From Nitrospira sp. (GTDB lineage Bacteria; Nitrospirota; Nitrospiria; Nitrospirales; Nitrospiraceae), in the NCBI GenBank assembly GCA_022842445.1, contig JALHPO010000013.1:1-57969 (forward strand): a DNA stretch of 57,969 nt. The letters are read 5' to 3'. This document shows positions 34,310 through 44,219 of the stretch, piece by piece (positions within the stretch are counted from its first letter, which is position 1; each line of letters starts with the position of its first letter). A model generated the notes under the pieces. It saw only the letters and a program-made list of their open reading frames with translations, searched no databases and was not told the origin of the DNA. A program made the position numbers and the translations under genes.

Positions 34310-34972
34310 TTATTTTCCAGCTGGAGCGGGCTGAGCAGGCTGAACCGGCTTGGCCCCTGCAACTGGTGCGGCAACAGCGGGTTTTTCCTGTGGTGCAGCA
34401 TACGCAACTAAGTCAAACGTCGTTTGTGACACTATCCGCCCTTGATCAACCTTCGGCGATCCCATTTTCAGACCGGACACTGTAATGATCCTTGGCAGCC
34501 TGTTAATACGGTCGAAAAACAGCGCGGCCGTGTGATAGACCCCGGACACCTCGACATTCACGGGCATTTTCACAAAGAGCTTCGACGGATCCTCAGCTGG
34601 GGTCCCCGGCTTCCACAATCTGATATCGAGCCCTAACCGGACACCAAGATCAGACACTTGCTTGAGCAGCATAATGGCTTCCTCCTCCGGAGGGAGGCGC
34701 TCCTTCTTCTTTGCCAACTCAATTTCGAGCTGCTTACTCGCAGCGATGATCTCATCTAGATGTTTGACTTTGATGCTGAGCGTTTGGACTTCGCTCTCCA
34801 ACCTGCTATTTTCAGCCTCTAAAGCCGCAATCTCCGCTGCTTTGGGTTCAGCGATATAAAAGTAAAATGCGGCGACGAGACCGCCGACAAGCAGAAACAG
34901 GAGCGCCACCTTTTGCGGGGCGGGAACATTGCGTAGCGAGTCCAGATTGACCGATGGCAGCTCCATATTCAT
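34310..34972 (-). CDS. pilO: type IV pilus assembly protein PilO
   Basis: Inner-membrane alignment protein that pairs with PilN. Of 220 residues, one transmembrane helix lies near the N-terminus (VALLFLLVGGLVAAFYFYI), followed by a coiled coil (EIAALEAENSRLESEVQTLS) and a ferredoxin-like periplasmic domain with VEVSGVYHTAALFFDRINRLPRI. The C-terminal 20 residues are alanine- and proline-rich. ATG overlaps the pilN stop by 4 bp. Confidence 0.95.
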   Translation of the reverse strand: MNMELPSVNLDSLRNVPAPQKVALLFLLVGGLVAAFYFYIAEPKAAEIAALEAENSRLESEVQTLSIKVKHLDEIIAASKQLEIELAKKKERLPPEEEAIMLLKQVSDLGVRLGLDIRLWKPGTPAEDPSKLFVKMPVNVEVSGVYHTAALFFDRINRLPRIITVSGLKMGSPKVDQGRIVSQTTFDLVAYAAPQEKPAVAAPVAGAKPVQPAQPAPAGK

Positions 34973-35523
34973 CCCTTCAGGCGAAACGTCAATCGAAACT
35001 GATATACATTGATCTTGTTTTCAACCGTCGCCTTGCTTTCCTGAAGATTGATGCCGGCAAAATAGTCTGTCCGCCGAAGATTATTCGCAAATTCCACGAC
35101 ATCATCGTTCGTGAGCGCTTTCCCTTCCAATTCCACCGTATCGGATGACACACCTAACCTTGTCAACCAGATCTTCAGAGGCTCGATACTCTGGCTGACA
35201 TGATCCAGCACTTTCACCGGCCCCATTCTCGACTGCTCAAGCTGGTCGATGATTCGATTTTTATCCTCTAGCAGTTTCTTCTTTTGCTCAAAGTCTTGAA
35301 CTTTTTTCACCTGCTCTTTTAATTGCGCAACCTGACTTTCCTTCTCCCGCTTCTCTTCCTGTCGCGCCTCAATTTCACTATCGAGCGTAGAGGCGTACCA
35401 CCAACATCCGGTCACAATAATCAGAATCACTCCCACGCCGAGCAGTACTTGTGCGCGGACGTCATACTGAGGCTTAGCTTTTCTTGCTTTTGCCCCCGAG
35501 GCAAGCAGATTAATGCGAATCAT
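34969..35523 (-). CDS. pilN: type IV pilus assembly protein PilN
   Basis: The 184-residue inner-membrane protein starts MIRINLLAS, the short motif that binds PilM. It then has a transmembrane helix (VLLGVGVILIIVTGCWW), a coiled coil rich in Glu, Lys and Gln, and a periplasmic domain. It overlaps both pilM and pilO by 4 bp, indicating tight coupling. Confidence 0.96.
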   Translation of the reverse strand: MIRINLLASGAKARKAKPQYDVRAQVLLGVGVILIIVTGCWWYASTLDSEIEARQEEKREKESQVAQLKEQVKKVQDFEQKKKLLEDKNRIIDQLEQSRMGPVKVLDHVSQSIEPLKIWLTRLGVSSDTVELEGKALTNDDVVEFANNLRRTDYFAGINLQESKATVENKINVYQFRLTFRLKG

Positions 35524-36626
35524 CGGTCCCCCACCGCCCTCAGTGCCAACCCGACGCCGACTGCCGCCGATGGCGCCAGATCGGCCAACAGGTCTGGATC
35601 CATGCCGCTTCCGGTCACATCGATTTCACTAAACGGGTCGGCCAGCTCTACAGGAATTTGCATCCGATCGCCGAGTTGCTGGATCAATCCTTTAGCTTGC
35701 GCGACACCACCGCACACAAGCACTCGATCCAGTTCGGCATTTGCAGCGGATGTTTTAAAATAATCCACTGTTCTGGCGATCTCAGAAGCGACCTCGCCAT
35801 TCATGCTGTTCATCACAGCACTCAACGCACCCTCGCCAGAGTCTTTTCCCTTCCCTACTCGTTTACTTTCTTCCGCCTCTTCATAGGACATACCCATCTC
35901 GCGTTGAATCGCCTCGGTGTAACGATTGCCGCCCAATGGAATATCCCGCGTGAACAGAGAGGCGCCGCCGCGGATGATATTCACATTCATCACACTCGCC
36001 CCGATATTGATCAACGCCGTGGTTTCATCCTGCGCCATCGGATAATTAATGGCGTGCATATTCTCGATCGCAAACGCATCCACATCCATGATCATCGGCG
36101 TAAGGCCCGCGCCCTTGACAAGTTCGGTCAACTCATTGATCTTGTCCTTCTTCGCAGCAACGAGAATAACCGCCATATCTGTCTGCTTGTCCCCTGACAG
36201 ATCGGCTGGCAACACATGAAAATCGATATTCACTTCATTGATATCGAACGGGATATACTGCTCCGCCGCTAACTTCACCTGCCCTTCCAACTCTTCGTCC
36301 GGCATTGGGGGCAAGCTGATCTTCTTCACGATGACAGCGTGTCCGGAAATTGAGACTGCCACCTGCTTATTCTTGACTCCGGTCTCATCGAACAACTCTC
36401 GAATGGCCGAAACCACACGACCTTCGTCCATCACCGTCCCATCAACAATCACCTCGGGCTCAAGAGGCTTCACACCGAATTTCTGAAGAATGTACCGCCC
36501 TTTGCTTTCCCTCAACTGAACAAGCTTAATCGCGCTGGATCCGATGTCGAGGCCCACCAGCTGCTTGCGCGGCGTCAGGAATGAGATCAGATCGGTCTCG
36601 AATACGTTTTTAAATGAGCTCAGCAT
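35520..36626 (-). CDS. pilM: type IV pilus assembly protein PilM
   Basis: An actin-like (FtsA-fold) cytoplasmic ATPase-like protein of the pilus alignment complex, 368 residues. The phosphate-binding motif VGLDIGSSAIKLVQL begins near residue 23, and further actin-like motifs are ALINIGASVMNVNI and RVLVCGGVAQAKGL. It is the first gene of pilMNOPQ, about 270 bases after a strong promoter. Confidence 0.97.
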   Translation of the reverse strand: MLSSFKNVFETDLISFLTPRKQLVGLDIGSSAIKLVQLRESKGRYILQKFGVKPLEPEVIVDGTVMDEGRVVSAIRELFDETGVKNKQVAVSISGHAVIVKKISLPPMPDEELEGQVKLAAEQYIPFDINEVNIDFHVLPADLSGDKQTDMAVILVAAKKDKINELTELVKGAGLTPMIMDVDAFAIENMHAINYPMAQDETTALINIGASVMNVNIIRGGASLFTRDIPLGGNRYTEAIQREMGMSYEEAEESKRVGKGKDSGEGALSAVMNSMNGEVASEIARTVDYFKTSAANAELDRVLVCGGVAQAKGLIQQLGDRMQIPVELADPFSEIDVTGSGMDPDLLADLAPSAAVGVGLALRAVGDR

Positions 36627-36898
36627 ATGTATTCCCTGTCACTCTACACGACAACCTTTCATACACGAATTCTTTTCTCGTTTTCATCCATCGTCAATTG
36701 TAGGTAGCGTTCCCAGGTGCCCCAATCTCGAAACATCGGGCAATCACACACTCCGCATCCCGGCAGACACATATCGTCTCTACGCGTTGATTGAATCGCA
36801 CGGCTGGCATACCTTCAACCCCGTTCGCCGGGAAGAGAATATCTGCCGCTTCACGTCGTGAACTCACGTTACAAGCCGTTTGCATGCTCACATGGGCA

Positions 36899-36926
36899 AG
36901 TATAGTCACTATGTTCTACCTGTCAA
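36899..36926 (-). promoter_or_regulatory. strong promoter of pilMNOPQ
   Basis: Minus-strand TTGACA (36921-36926, perfect), a 16-nt spacer and TATACT (36899-36904, five of six). Predicted start near 36892. Confidence 0.75.
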
Positions 36927-36949
36927 GAAATGGGCAGAATGACGCAATC

Positions 36950-36969
36950 GCGCTTCGCTGAAGAAGCGC
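36950..36969 (-). terminator. hairpin after rapZ, possible terminator
   Basis: GCGCTTC and GAAGCGC form a 7-bp stem with a six-base loop, 24 bp after the rapZ stop. No uridine run follows, so termination is uncertain. Confidence 0.35.
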
Positions 36970-36992
36970 AGACATGTCCCTCTTTGCAAGAC

Positions 36993-37859
36993 CTATGATT
37001 TGTGAATGTCGCGATGCTTTAGTGCGACGTCGTAGCCCATGGCAGAAAGGCCTTCTTGTAGACGCCCGGCGACCGCAACAGATCGATGCCGACCGCCGGT
37101 ACACCCGATTGCGATCGTCAGATAGCTGCGTGGCTCGCGCTCGAACTGCGGAATGAGAAACTTGAGCAAGCCTTCAAGCCGCTCGATCAACGCAACGGCA
37201 TCGGGGTTTGACAAAACGAAGCTGCGAACTCTTGGGTCATCCCCGGGAAGCGACTTCAGGTCAGGAACGAAATAGGGATTCTTGAGGAAGCGCACATCGA
37301 ACAACAAATCAATATCGTAGGGAACCCCGAACTTATAGCCGAATGTGAGCAGCGATATCGTGAGCTTTTTTTCGCCAGGATCCTGGCTGAACTGCTTGGT
37401 GAGCAAGTCGCGTAGTTCATGTACGGTCAGATCCGACGTATCAATGACACGGTCTGCATGCCGCCGAAGCTCTGCAAGCCGTTGGGCTTCGAACCGAACC
37501 CCTTCCAATACAGGCAAGTGAGGCAAGAGCGGATGCGGGCGCCTCGACTCGGAAAATCGCCGAACCAAGACTTCCTCGCGCGACTCAAAGAACAGCAGCT
37601 GGACAGAATGGCCAAGCCCTTTGACACGCTCAAGAATACCGACCAGGTCAGAAAAAAATACCCGCTCTCGAATATCGATGCCCAAGGCCACATTGGTGAT
37701 CTCACCTTTCTGCTGATTGCAGAGATCGACAAAAGTGGGCAGCAGGGCCGGCGGAAGGTTATCGATACAGAAATATCCGGCATCCTCAAACACCTTGAGT
37801 GCGTGAGATTTCCCAGACCCGGACAATCCACTAATAATGACTAAGCTGAGTTGTGCCAT
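36993..37859 (-). CDS. rapZ: RNase adapter / nucleotide-binding protein RapZ
   Basis: The 288-residue protein has an N-terminal P-loop (ISGLSGSGKSHALKVFED, residues 9-26), the family sequences YFCIDNLPPALLP and FLKNPYFVPDLK, and a C-terminal GCTGGRHRSVAVA domain. In enteric bacteria RapZ guides RNase E to the sRNA GlmZ and binds glucosamine-6-phosphate; the sRNA partner is not expected here. It follows hpf across 207 bp in which no gene is seen; ptsN, usual between them, is absent. Confidence 0.95.
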   Translation of the reverse strand: MAQLSLVIISGLSGSGKSHALKVFEDAGYFCIDNLPPALLPTFVDLCNQQKGEITNVALGIDIRERVFFSDLVGILERVKGLGHSVQLLFFESREEVLVRRFSESRRPHPLLPHLPVLEGVRFEAQRLAELRRHADRVIDTSDLTVHELRDLLTKQFSQDPGEKKLTISLLTFGYKFGVPYDIDLLFDVRFLKNPYFVPDLKSLPGDDPRVRSFVLSNPDAVALIERLEGLLKFLIPQFEREPRSYLTIAIGCTGGRHRSVAVAGRLQEGLSAMGYDVALKHRDIHKS

Positions 37860-38066
37860 ATCATTCTCAGTCTAATGGATGACTCAAAGCATCCTCTGTC
37901 ATGGGCACAAGATATTTTGAGCGGGATCAACCGCCGCCTACTTCATCGACAGCGGTCTTCTGCCAGACTAGTTTTGGTGAAAGTATGGGAGAACCATGGG
38001 CGTTGCACGACGTTCCAATTCCCTCGCGGGGCATCTCCAACTTTGAAAACTGCTCCCGCAGTCGTG

Positions 38067-38405
38067 CTATAGCAACTCGGCATCGGCTCGCATCTGAGAC
38101 TTTCTGGTTCCTCCGGACTTGTGGTTGACCAGACGCTCCTTCCACTTCCTGAACTGTGCGTCGACCCGATCCACCAGGGCATCGATTGTCGCGTACATTT
38201 CTTGAGTGGATGTTTTCGCCTGCAGCGGCTTCCCGTTTACCGTTCCGATTACTTCAGCCATATGCCGAAGCTTTTCAACACCCAGCACAACTTGAAGCGA
38301 TTCGATCTTCAACTCGTAGCGATCGAGCCGCCCAAACCGGGCTTCCACATAACTCTTCAGCGCAGACGTGATGTCCAGATGGCGTCCGGTAATTCTCAGC
38401 CTCAT
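38067..38405 (-). CDS. hpf: ribosome hibernation-promoting factor, short form
   Basis: A 112-residue protein of the HPF/YfiA family that stabilises inactive ribosomes. It begins LRITGRHLDITSALKSYVEARFGRLDRY, with the typical KLRHMAEVIGTVNGK and MYATIDALVDRVDAQFRKWKERL. The C-terminal dimerisation domain of long HPF is missing, so this is the short type. It lies 42 bp after rpoN, the normal arrangement. Confidence 0.95.
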   Translation of the reverse strand: MRLRITGRHLDITSALKSYVEARFGRLDRYELKIESLQVVLGVEKLRHMAEVIGTVNGKPLQAKTSTQEMYATIDALVDRVDAQFRKWKERLVNHKSGGTRKSQMRADAELL

Positions 38406-38447
38406 ATCACACCTCCTACTGGTCAGTGAATATGGCCTTGACGCAGA

Positions 38448-39956
38448 CTAAAAGAAACGTTTCCGTTGGCCGGCAGAAGGAATATTATCCTCCGCCCGAT
38501 ATTTGGCAACCGTTCGTCTGGCAATAAGGACTTGGTGCGTGCGAAGGCGGGCGGCTATTTCTTCATCCTTTAACGGCCGCTTGCCGTCTTCCTCCGCCAC
38601 CATTTTCTTAATCATCTCTCTCACGGATACGGACGAGTGCATATCCGACGGCTGGTCGGTCCGTTGCAGCCCGGCGTTGAAAAAGAACTTCAGCTCCAAC
38701 ATGCCCTGAGGACAATACATATACTTATTGGCGGTGACGCGACTGATGGTTGACTCGTGCATCCCAATGTCTTCGGCGACCTGTTTAAGCACGAGGGGTT
38801 TGAGGTGCGAGACACCGCGCTCAAAGAATTGCTCCTGAAACTTCACGATACTCGATACGACCTTCACAATCGTCTTATTGCGTTGTTCGATGCTCCGAAT
38901 GACCCACTGGGCAGCCCGCAACTTCTCATCCATGTAGGCTTTCGTTTCAGGAGCGCCTCCCTGGCTGGAAGCCATCAATTGTTTGTAATACGGGCTGATC
39001 CGCATGCGAGGGAGACCATCGTCATTTAATAGTACGACCCACTCCCCTTCATCCTTGACGACGAACACATCCGGAACGATGACATAGTTCTGTGTGTTCG
39101 TGAACGGCCGGCCCGGTTTGGGCTCGAGATTTTCAATAACCTTGGTGGCCTGAAATACTTCGTCAACCGTCACATCCAACGCCTTGGCAATTTTGGCATA
39201 CTGCTTCTTTTCCAAATCCTTCAAATGATGAAGGATCACACCCTCAACGATCGACCCCTTGAGCGCGCCTGGCCGCGCACCCAACGAACCGATCGGATTG
39301 CGGCCTAAATGCCCGAGCTGCAGGAGGAGGCATTCGGGCAAGTCTCTCGCCCCGACACCGGTTGGATCGAAAGTTTGGATGTCTCTGAGGGCAGACTCCG
39401 CCTCGGATTCCGTGAAATCGGTTCCTGCGATAACCTCAGTCAATGTAATGCGGAGATATCCGTCATCATCAAGGTTCCCGATGATCAACCGACCGAGCGC
39501 TTTCCCTCGATCCGTTAATCCGGACAATGACAACTGCCAGAGAAGATGCTCCTCAAGCGATGTCGCTTTGGCAACGGTCTGCTCATAGGATGGGAATTCA
39601 TCCTGGGAGGAGGAGGCACGTTCAGAATCGCCGATCCGACGGTCACTCCCAAAATACTCTTCCCATCCGGATGCACTGAACTCTTCGGGCGAACCACGCT
39701 CCTCCGGCGTCCCTCCTTCTTCGGGCAACTCTTGGCCGGCCGCAGCAGGGGGCTCTTCCGACTTGCCGTCGGCAGGGGCAGGCTCCACATCCTCTACTTC
39801 TGCCTGGACTTCATCCAACAATGGATTTTCCAAAAGGTGCTGCGAGAGGCTCTGCTGAAGCTCTAGGCGAGACAACTGCAACAGCTTGATCGCCTGCTGC
39901 AATTGCGGCGTCATAATCAATTTTTGACTAAGCTTTAGATCAAGTCGAAGTTTCAT
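38448..39956 (-). CDS. rpoN: RNA polymerase sigma-54 factor
   Basis: The alternative sigma factor for -24/-12 promoters, used with enhancer-binding ATPases. It has the glutamine- and leucine-rich region I (LKLSQKLIMTPQLQQAIKLL), an acidic region II (about residues 50-110), the core-binding domain with TFDPTGVGARDLPECLLLQL, the helix-turn-helix (MHESTISRVTANKYM) and the RpoN box ARRTVAKYRAEDNIPSAGQR near the C-terminus. ATG 39956 (502 residues) has AGGTGG upstream; a GTG two codons earlier lacks one. The order lptB-rpoN-hpf is conserved. Confidence 0.98.
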   Translation of the reverse strand: MKLRLDLKLSQKLIMTPQLQQAIKLLQLSRLELQQSLSQHLLENPLLDEVQAEVEDVEPAPADGKSEEPPAAAGQELPEEGGTPEERGSPEEFSASGWEEYFGSDRRIGDSERASSSQDEFPSYEQTVAKATSLEEHLLWQLSLSGLTDRGKALGRLIIGNLDDDGYLRITLTEVIAGTDFTESEAESALRDIQTFDPTGVGARDLPECLLLQLGHLGRNPIGSLGARPGALKGSIVEGVILHHLKDLEKKQYAKIAKALDVTVDEVFQATKVIENLEPKPGRPFTNTQNYVIVPDVFVVKDEGEWVVLLNDDGLPRMRISPYYKQLMASSQGGAPETKAYMDEKLRAAQWVIRSIEQRNKTIVKVVSSIVKFQEQFFERGVSHLKPLVLKQVAEDIGMHESTISRVTANKYMYCPQGMLELKFFFNAGLQRTDQPSDMHSSVSVREMIKKMVAEEDGKRPLKDEEIAARLRTHQVLIARRTVAKYRAEDNIPSAGQRKRFF

Positions 39957-39970
39957 GCCCACCTATCCAG

Positions 39971-40753
39971 CTACAACTTGAACCGTTCCCCAAGATACAC
40001 CGCCCGGGCAGTTTCACTCTTCACGATTGCTTGAGGCGGTCCCGATTCCAGGATCAACCCCTCATTGATAATGTACGCCCGATCAACGATCGAAAGCGTC
40101 TCCTGCACGTTATGGTCGGTAATCAAGATGCCGATCCCTTTGTCCTTCAGTCGCGTGATGATCTGCTGAATATCCGCTACCGCGATGGGATCAATACCGG
40201 CAAACGGTTCGTCCAGCAGCATGAACGATGGAGCCGTAGCCAGTGCCCGGGTAATCTCCAACCTCCGGCGTTCTCCGCCTGAGAGGGCGTAGGCCATACT
40301 CTCTCGAATATGAATGAGGTCCAGCTCTTTCAACAATTCATCCACCCGGCGAATGCGTTCCTCACGAGCATACCCCAGCATTTCTAAGATCGCCAAGACA
40401 TTATGCTCGACGGACAAACGACGAAACACCGACGACTCCTGCGGTAAATACCCGATTCCACGGCGTGCCCGCTTAAACATCGGCAGATCGGTTACAGATT
40501 CCCCATTGAAAGTAATGTCTCCTTCATCAGGCTGACAAATCCCGACCATCATATCGAAGATCGTCGTTTTCCCTGCCCCATTCGGCCCTAATAACCCCAC
40601 GACTTCCCCGGCCCGCACTTCGATTGCAACCCCCTTGACGACCTTGCGGCCTCGAAAACTCTTGACGAGTCCGCTGGCGCGCAGACATTCCGTGCGTGTC
40701 TTCGCTGCCGCATCGATGACTGCCTCTGCACCTGTGGGAGTCCCCTGCGTCAT
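39971..40753 (-). CDS. lptB: LPS export ABC transporter ATPase LptB
   Basis: Cytoplasmic ATPase that powers lipopolysaccharide extraction by LptFG. Of 260 residues, the motifs are Walker [11 protein letters not shown]-loop [13 protein letters not shown], signature [12 protein letters not shown], Walker [11 protein letters not shown] and the switch histidine TDHNV. An N-terminal extension of about 25 residues precedes the core. It overlaps lptA by 4 bp. Confidence 0.97.
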   Translation of the reverse strand: MTQGTPTGAEAVIDAAAKTRTECLRASGLVKSFRGRKVVKGVAIEVRAGEVVGLLGPNGAGKTTIFDMMVGICQPDEGDITFNGESVTDLPMFKRARRGIGYLPQESSVFRRLSVEHNVLAILEMLGYAREERIRRVDELLKELDLIHIRESMAYALSGGERRRLEITRALATAPSFMLLDEPFAGIDPIAVADIQQIITRLKDKGIGILITDHNVQETLSIVDRAYIINEGLILESGPPQAIVKSETARAVYLGERFKL

Positions 40754-41337
40754 GGTGCGGCCTTTTCCTCCTCCTCAATACGGACATGTGAGTCTCCCTC
40801 GACCACACTCCGTTCCTCTGCCAGGTAGATCGTGATTTGTTTTCCGCTGACGCGTGTTCCCTTCTCCCAGGCCACAGGTTCCCCCGTCAAAACAATCTTA
40901 TCACCCTCACTGAAATACACGGCTTTCTGGCACGTCGCATTACCGGTCGCATACTTTATTTTGACATGGTCAATCGCTTCGACTCGATGCACGGAATGGT
41001 TCGACATTGTCGGCGGCGTATCTTTCCCCTTATCTGACGACTGTCCGGCAACCTGCCCGGTAGAAGTTGTTGGCGCCTGCCCACCGCCGAGCGAATGAAA
41101 CAGGACGATCATCTTATCCGAATAAACAAGAAGTGGGCCCCTGCTCAGAACAACAGTTCCTTCAAATACGGCCCGGTTGTCTTGTTTACGTACCGTGACT
41201 TTCTTGGCTGTAATCGTGGTGGGGACAGCGGCGGTTACTCCTTTGTTTTGCAGGATCCCAGGTTCCGCAGAATGGCTTGGCAACACGTCTCCGAACAGAA
41301 CTACATTAAGAAACAGGAACAAGATCCACATGAACAT
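40750..41337 (-). CDS. lptA: LPS transport periplasmic protein LptA
   Basis: The periplasmic bridge of the Lpt machine. The 195-residue product has a signal peptide ([20 protein letters not shown] then SHSAE) and an OstA-like beta-jellyroll ([47 protein letters not shown]). It overlaps the 3' end of lptC by about 32 bp and the lptB start by 4 bp. Confidence 0.92.
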   Translation of the reverse strand: MFMWILFLFLNVVLFGDVLPSHSAEPGILQNKGVTAAVPTTITAKKVTVRKQDNRAVFEGTVVLSRGPLLVYSDKMIVLFHSLGGGQAPTTSTGQVAGQSSDKGKDTPPTMSNHSVHRVEAIDHVKIKYATGNATCQKAVYFSEGDKIVLTGEPVAWEKGTRVSGKQITIYLAEERSVVEGDSHVRIEEEEKAAP

Positions 41338-41878
41338 CCCCTAAAATCTCGAATTCCTGCGCAGCCATCCGGCCGAGCAGTCCACGCCCGGTCACTTCAA
41401 TTCCATGACCGACGATTCGAACATTGTCATCCGTACGAATCTCTTTGGTCTCGTCTTTCCATGCCAGATGATTCGTATAAATGGTATATCCACTTTTCGT
41501 TTCAACAACCAAAGGCTCTGTCTGATTAGCCAGTTCAAGATTCTTCGTTGCGATATCGAGTACTCCCTCTTCTCCCGACAGAGTCAGCTCCGTCCCCTTC
41601 TCGCCATAAAACGTGATATCGACCCCGGTAAGCCGTGCCTTTTTCTCCCGCTCGAACAACCGTGCCTGCTTGGCCTGCACTTGCCACTCGACAACATCGC
41701 CTTTAGTTTGCGTAAAGATAAACTCTGAGATCTTCGCATCCGCACGCTCAATCGATCCGGAAGAGGCCGGTTGGGTCGATGGAGTTGAATCGGCATTGAC
41801 AAAGAGCAGATAGCCCAGAAACGCGGACAGGAATATACTCAATGTCAGAAGTGTTCGCCGTACGATTCGTTCCCACAT
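41306..41878 (-). CDS. lptC: LPS export component LptC
   Basis: Single-span membrane protein that passes LPS from LptBFG to LptA. Of 190 residues, a transmembrane helix lies near the N-terminus (TLLTLSIFLSAFLGYLLFV) and the periplasmic OstA/LptC-like domain follows (ISEFIFTQTKGDVVEWQVQA, LTGVDITFYGEKG, VRIVGHGIEVTGRGL). It is the first gene of the lptCAB-rpoN-hpf-rapZ run. Confidence 0.92.
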   Translation of the reverse strand: MWERIVRRTLLTLSIFLSAFLGYLLFVNADSTPSTQPASSGSIERADAKISEFIFTQTKGDVVEWQVQAKQARLFEREKKARLTGVDITFYGEKGTELTLSGEEGVLDIATKNLELANQTEPLVVETKSGYTIYTNHLAWKDETKEIRTDDNVRIVGHGIEVTGRGLLGRMAAQEFEILGDVHVDLVPVS

Positions 41879-41980
41879 ATGCCGGCTCTCAAATGGTTAC
41901 AGATATGCTGGCACGATCGTAGCATGCACGACAGGGCAAGTAAATGTCTCTGAGGATCTCTGGAAGCGCCTGACAACACG

Positions 41981-42012
41981 ATGCCCTCCATGTGTTTCCA
42001 CATGGAGGGCAT
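41981..42012. terminator. hairpin terminator after rplQ
   Basis: A perfect 14-bp stem (41981-41994 with 41999-42012) with a four-base loop, between the rplQ stop and lptC. No long uridine run follows on the minus strand, but the stem is strong and the position fits the end of the ribosomal cluster. Confidence 0.75.
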
Positions 42013-42052
42013 TTGAGAAAGATAGCCCGAGAGTTCTGATTACAAATAAAAT

Positions 42053-42484
42053 CTATACTGACTTTTGAGGTTCGCCAGCGGAAGGCTGCGCGGGGGGGCT
42101 GGATGATTTCTGTGCGGCCGGCGCCTCTGGACGTGAAACCAATTCAATAGCAACCATTTCTCCGCCATCCCCGATACGTCTGCGGGTTTTCACAATCCTG
42201 GTGTACCCTCCGCGACGATCCTTAAACCGTCCCGCGACATCTGCGAACAACTTGGACACGACGTCCTTGCTTCGCAAAAATGCGAGCGCGCGGCGCCGCG
42301 CTGGAAGGGTCCCTTCCTTCCCCAACGTAATCATGCGATCAGTGAACCCGCGTATCTCCTTGGCTTTCGCTTCCGTCGTCTCGATCCGCTCGTGGTCGAG
42401 CAACGACGTGACGAGATTGCGGAACAACGCCCACCGATGCTTGGTTTGTCTGCCGAGTTGTCGCCCTTTTTCCCTGTGTCGCAC
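42053..42484 (-). CDS. rplQ: 50S ribosomal protein L17
   Basis: Last gene of the alpha operon. The core ([24 protein letters not shown] start, [45 protein letters not shown]) ends near residue 118. About 25 further residues rich in Pro, Ala, Ser and Gln form a lineage-type tail. Adjacent to rpoA as usual. Confidence 0.97.
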   Translation of the reverse strand: MRHREKGRQLGRQTKHRWALFRNLVTSLLDHERIETTEAKAKEIRGFTDRMITLGKEGTLPARRRALAFLRSKDVVSKLFADVAGRFKDRRGGYTRIVKTRRRIGDGGEMVAIELVSRPEAPAAQKSSSPPAQPSAGEPQKSV

Positions 42485-42506
42485 GGCGTTCCCCTTGACC
42501 TAAGAA

Positions 42507-43508
42507 TTACTCCGACTTCGGACTCCCATTGTGAGACGGTGGCAAATCCACCTTGGTGCCCAGCGAGAGTCCCATTTCAGACAAGATTTCCTTGATTTCA
42601 TTGAGAGACTTCTTCCCGAAATTCTTCGTCCGCAGCATCTCTCCTTCAGACTTCTGCACCAGATCTGCGATCGTTTTGATATTGGCATTCTTCAAACAAT
42701 TCGCAGCACGGACGGACAGCTCCAGTTCATTCACACTGCGGGAAAGGTTTTTATTCACCTCCCGCTGAGACTCCTCATAACCTGCCTCGCTCTTCCCCTC
42801 GCCACGCTCCTCCGGATTGATGAAGATATCCAGATGTTCGCGCAAAATCCCGGCGGCAGTCGATAGCGCATCACGTGGGCTGATCGTCGCATCGGTCCAA
42901 ATCTCCATCGTCAACTTGTCATAGTCAGTCATGCGTCCGACACGAGCGTTCTCAACCTGAAAATTCACCCGCTTGATCGGAGAGAAAATAGAATCGATGG
43001 CAATCACACCGATCGGCAAGCCTTCTTCCTTATTGCGTTCGGCCGGAACATATCCACGGCCGTGCTTGACTGTCATTTCAATATCCAGAGTTGCATCCTT
43101 ATCTAACATTGCGATATGCAAATCAGGGGTCAGAATGGTGACATCGCCATCATGAATGATGTCGGATCCCTTCGCTTCACCCGGCCCCTTTTTCTTCAAT
43201 CGAATCGTCTTGGGCTTGTCGGTATGGAGCGCCAATCGCAGACCCTTGATATTCAAAATAATCGCCGTCACATCTTCCGTCACACCGGCGATCGTCGAAA
43301 ACTCATGTACCACCCCTTCAATCTTCACCGTGGTGACTGCAGCGCCCGTCAGAGACGACAGCAAGACACGCCGCAGGGCGTTTCCGATCGTAGTCCCGAA
43401 TCCCCGCTCGAACGCTTCTGTGGTGAATCGACCGAATGTTGGGGAATGTGCATCCTTATCGACTTCCACCCGCATCGGGACCTGAAAGTCTCTCATCGCC
43501 TTGATCAT
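42507..43508 (-). CDS. rpoA: RNA polymerase alpha subunit
   Basis: Scaffold subunit of RNA polymerase, 333 residues. The N-terminal dimerisation domain includes [20 protein letters not shown] and [15 protein letters not shown]; the C-terminal DNA- and activator-binding domain has [19 protein letters not shown] and [14 protein letters not shown]. The start ATG 43508 is fixed by GGAGGGGGAG; an upstream frame to 43589 is not expected to be translated. Confidence 0.98.
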   Translation of the reverse strand: MIKAMRDFQVPMRVEVDKDAHSPTFGRFTTEAFERGFGTTIGNALRRVLLSSLTGAAVTTVKIEGVVHEFSTIAGVTEDVTAIILNIKGLRLALHTDKPKTIRLKKKGPGEAKGSDIIHDGDVTILTPDLHIAMLDKDATLDIEMTVKHGRGYVPAERNKEEGLPIGVIAIDSIFSPIKRVNFQVENARVGRMTDYDKLTMEIWTDATISPRDALSTAAGILREHLDIFINPEERGEGKSEAGYEESQREVNKNLSRSVNELELSVRAANCLKNANIKTIADLVQKSEGEMLRTKNFGKKSLNEIKEILSEMGLSLGTKVDLPPSHNGSPKSE

Positions 43509-43592
43509 GACTCCCCCTCCATGTACCAGCGTATACGCAACTAACCTGTGGAACGTCCGTTCGCACAACGACGCCGCCCCTGGGTCCAACGG

Positions 43593-44219
43593 CTATCGTG
43601 AATACAATTCCACAACCATCTGTTCATTAACCGGCAACGGGATATGTTCCTTCGCCGGCAATGCGCGCACGACCCCTTTAAATGCGCCCTTGTCGAGCTC
43701 GAGCCAGTCCGGAATCCCACGGCCGTCGACGGCCTCCAAAGCTCCCTGAATGGTTGCCAGATTCCTGCTCCGCTCACGAACTTCAATGACGTCCCCGGCC
43801 TTCACAAGCGCGCCGGCAACTGTGATCCTCTTCCCGTTCATCAAAAGATGACCGTGACTGACGATCTGCCGGGCCTGCTTTCGCGACATGCCGAATCCCA
43901 ATCGATAGGCCACATTGTCGAGCCGGCATTCGAGCAACCGCAGCAACGCATCGCCCGTGACACCGATTTGCCGCTCAGCCCGCTCGAACACGCCGCGGAA
44001 TTGCCGTTCTTGAAGTCCGTAAATTCTCCGCAACTTCTGCTTTTCACGCAACTGGAGACTATAGTCAGAGGTCCGTTGACGCCCCTGTCCATGCTGGCCG
44101 GGAGGGTAGCTCCGCCGCTCGATGGCGCACTTTTCGGTCATGCAACGCGCACCTTTGAGAAACAGTTTCTCACCTTCTCGCCGACAGAGCCGACAGACGG
44201 GACCGCGATACTTTGCCAC
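43593..44219 (-). CDS. rpsD: 30S ribosomal protein S4, zinc-binding type
   Basis: Primary 16S rRNA-binding protein and translational repressor. GTG 44219 with TGGAGG upstream gives 208 residues starting MAKYRGPVCRLCRREGEKLF. Cys9, Cys12, Cys26 and Cys31 form the zinc site of the C+ form. The S4 domain (LLECRLDNVAYRLGFGMSRK) follows. A longer frame to 44258 lacks a ribosome site. Confidence 0.97.
   Translation of the reverse strand: MAKYRGPVCRLCRREGEKLFLKGARCMTEKCAIERRSYPPGQHGQGRQRTSDYSLQLREKQKLRRIYGLQERQFRGVFERAERQIGVTGDALLRLLECRLDNVAYRLGFGMSRKQARQIVSHGHLLMNGKRITVAGALVKAGDVIEVRERSRNLATIQGALEAVDGRGIPDWLELDKGAFKGVVRALPAKEHIPLPVNEQMVVELYSR

Larger units (their letters stand above)
36627..36992. 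other. rapZ-pilM intergenic region with promoter and long pilM leader
   Basis: It holds the proposed rapZ hairpin, the pilM promoter and a leader of about 265 bases. A minus-strand frame of up to 63 codons (36694-36885) lies in the leader, cysteine-containing at its end (VCRDAECVIARC), but has no good ribosome site and no family match, so it is not called. Confidence 0.5.

Noticed and set aside
36694..36909. 71-codon minus-strand frame in the pilM leader
   Set aside because: Its first ATG lies upstream of the predicted transcription start and internal starts lack ribosome sites.
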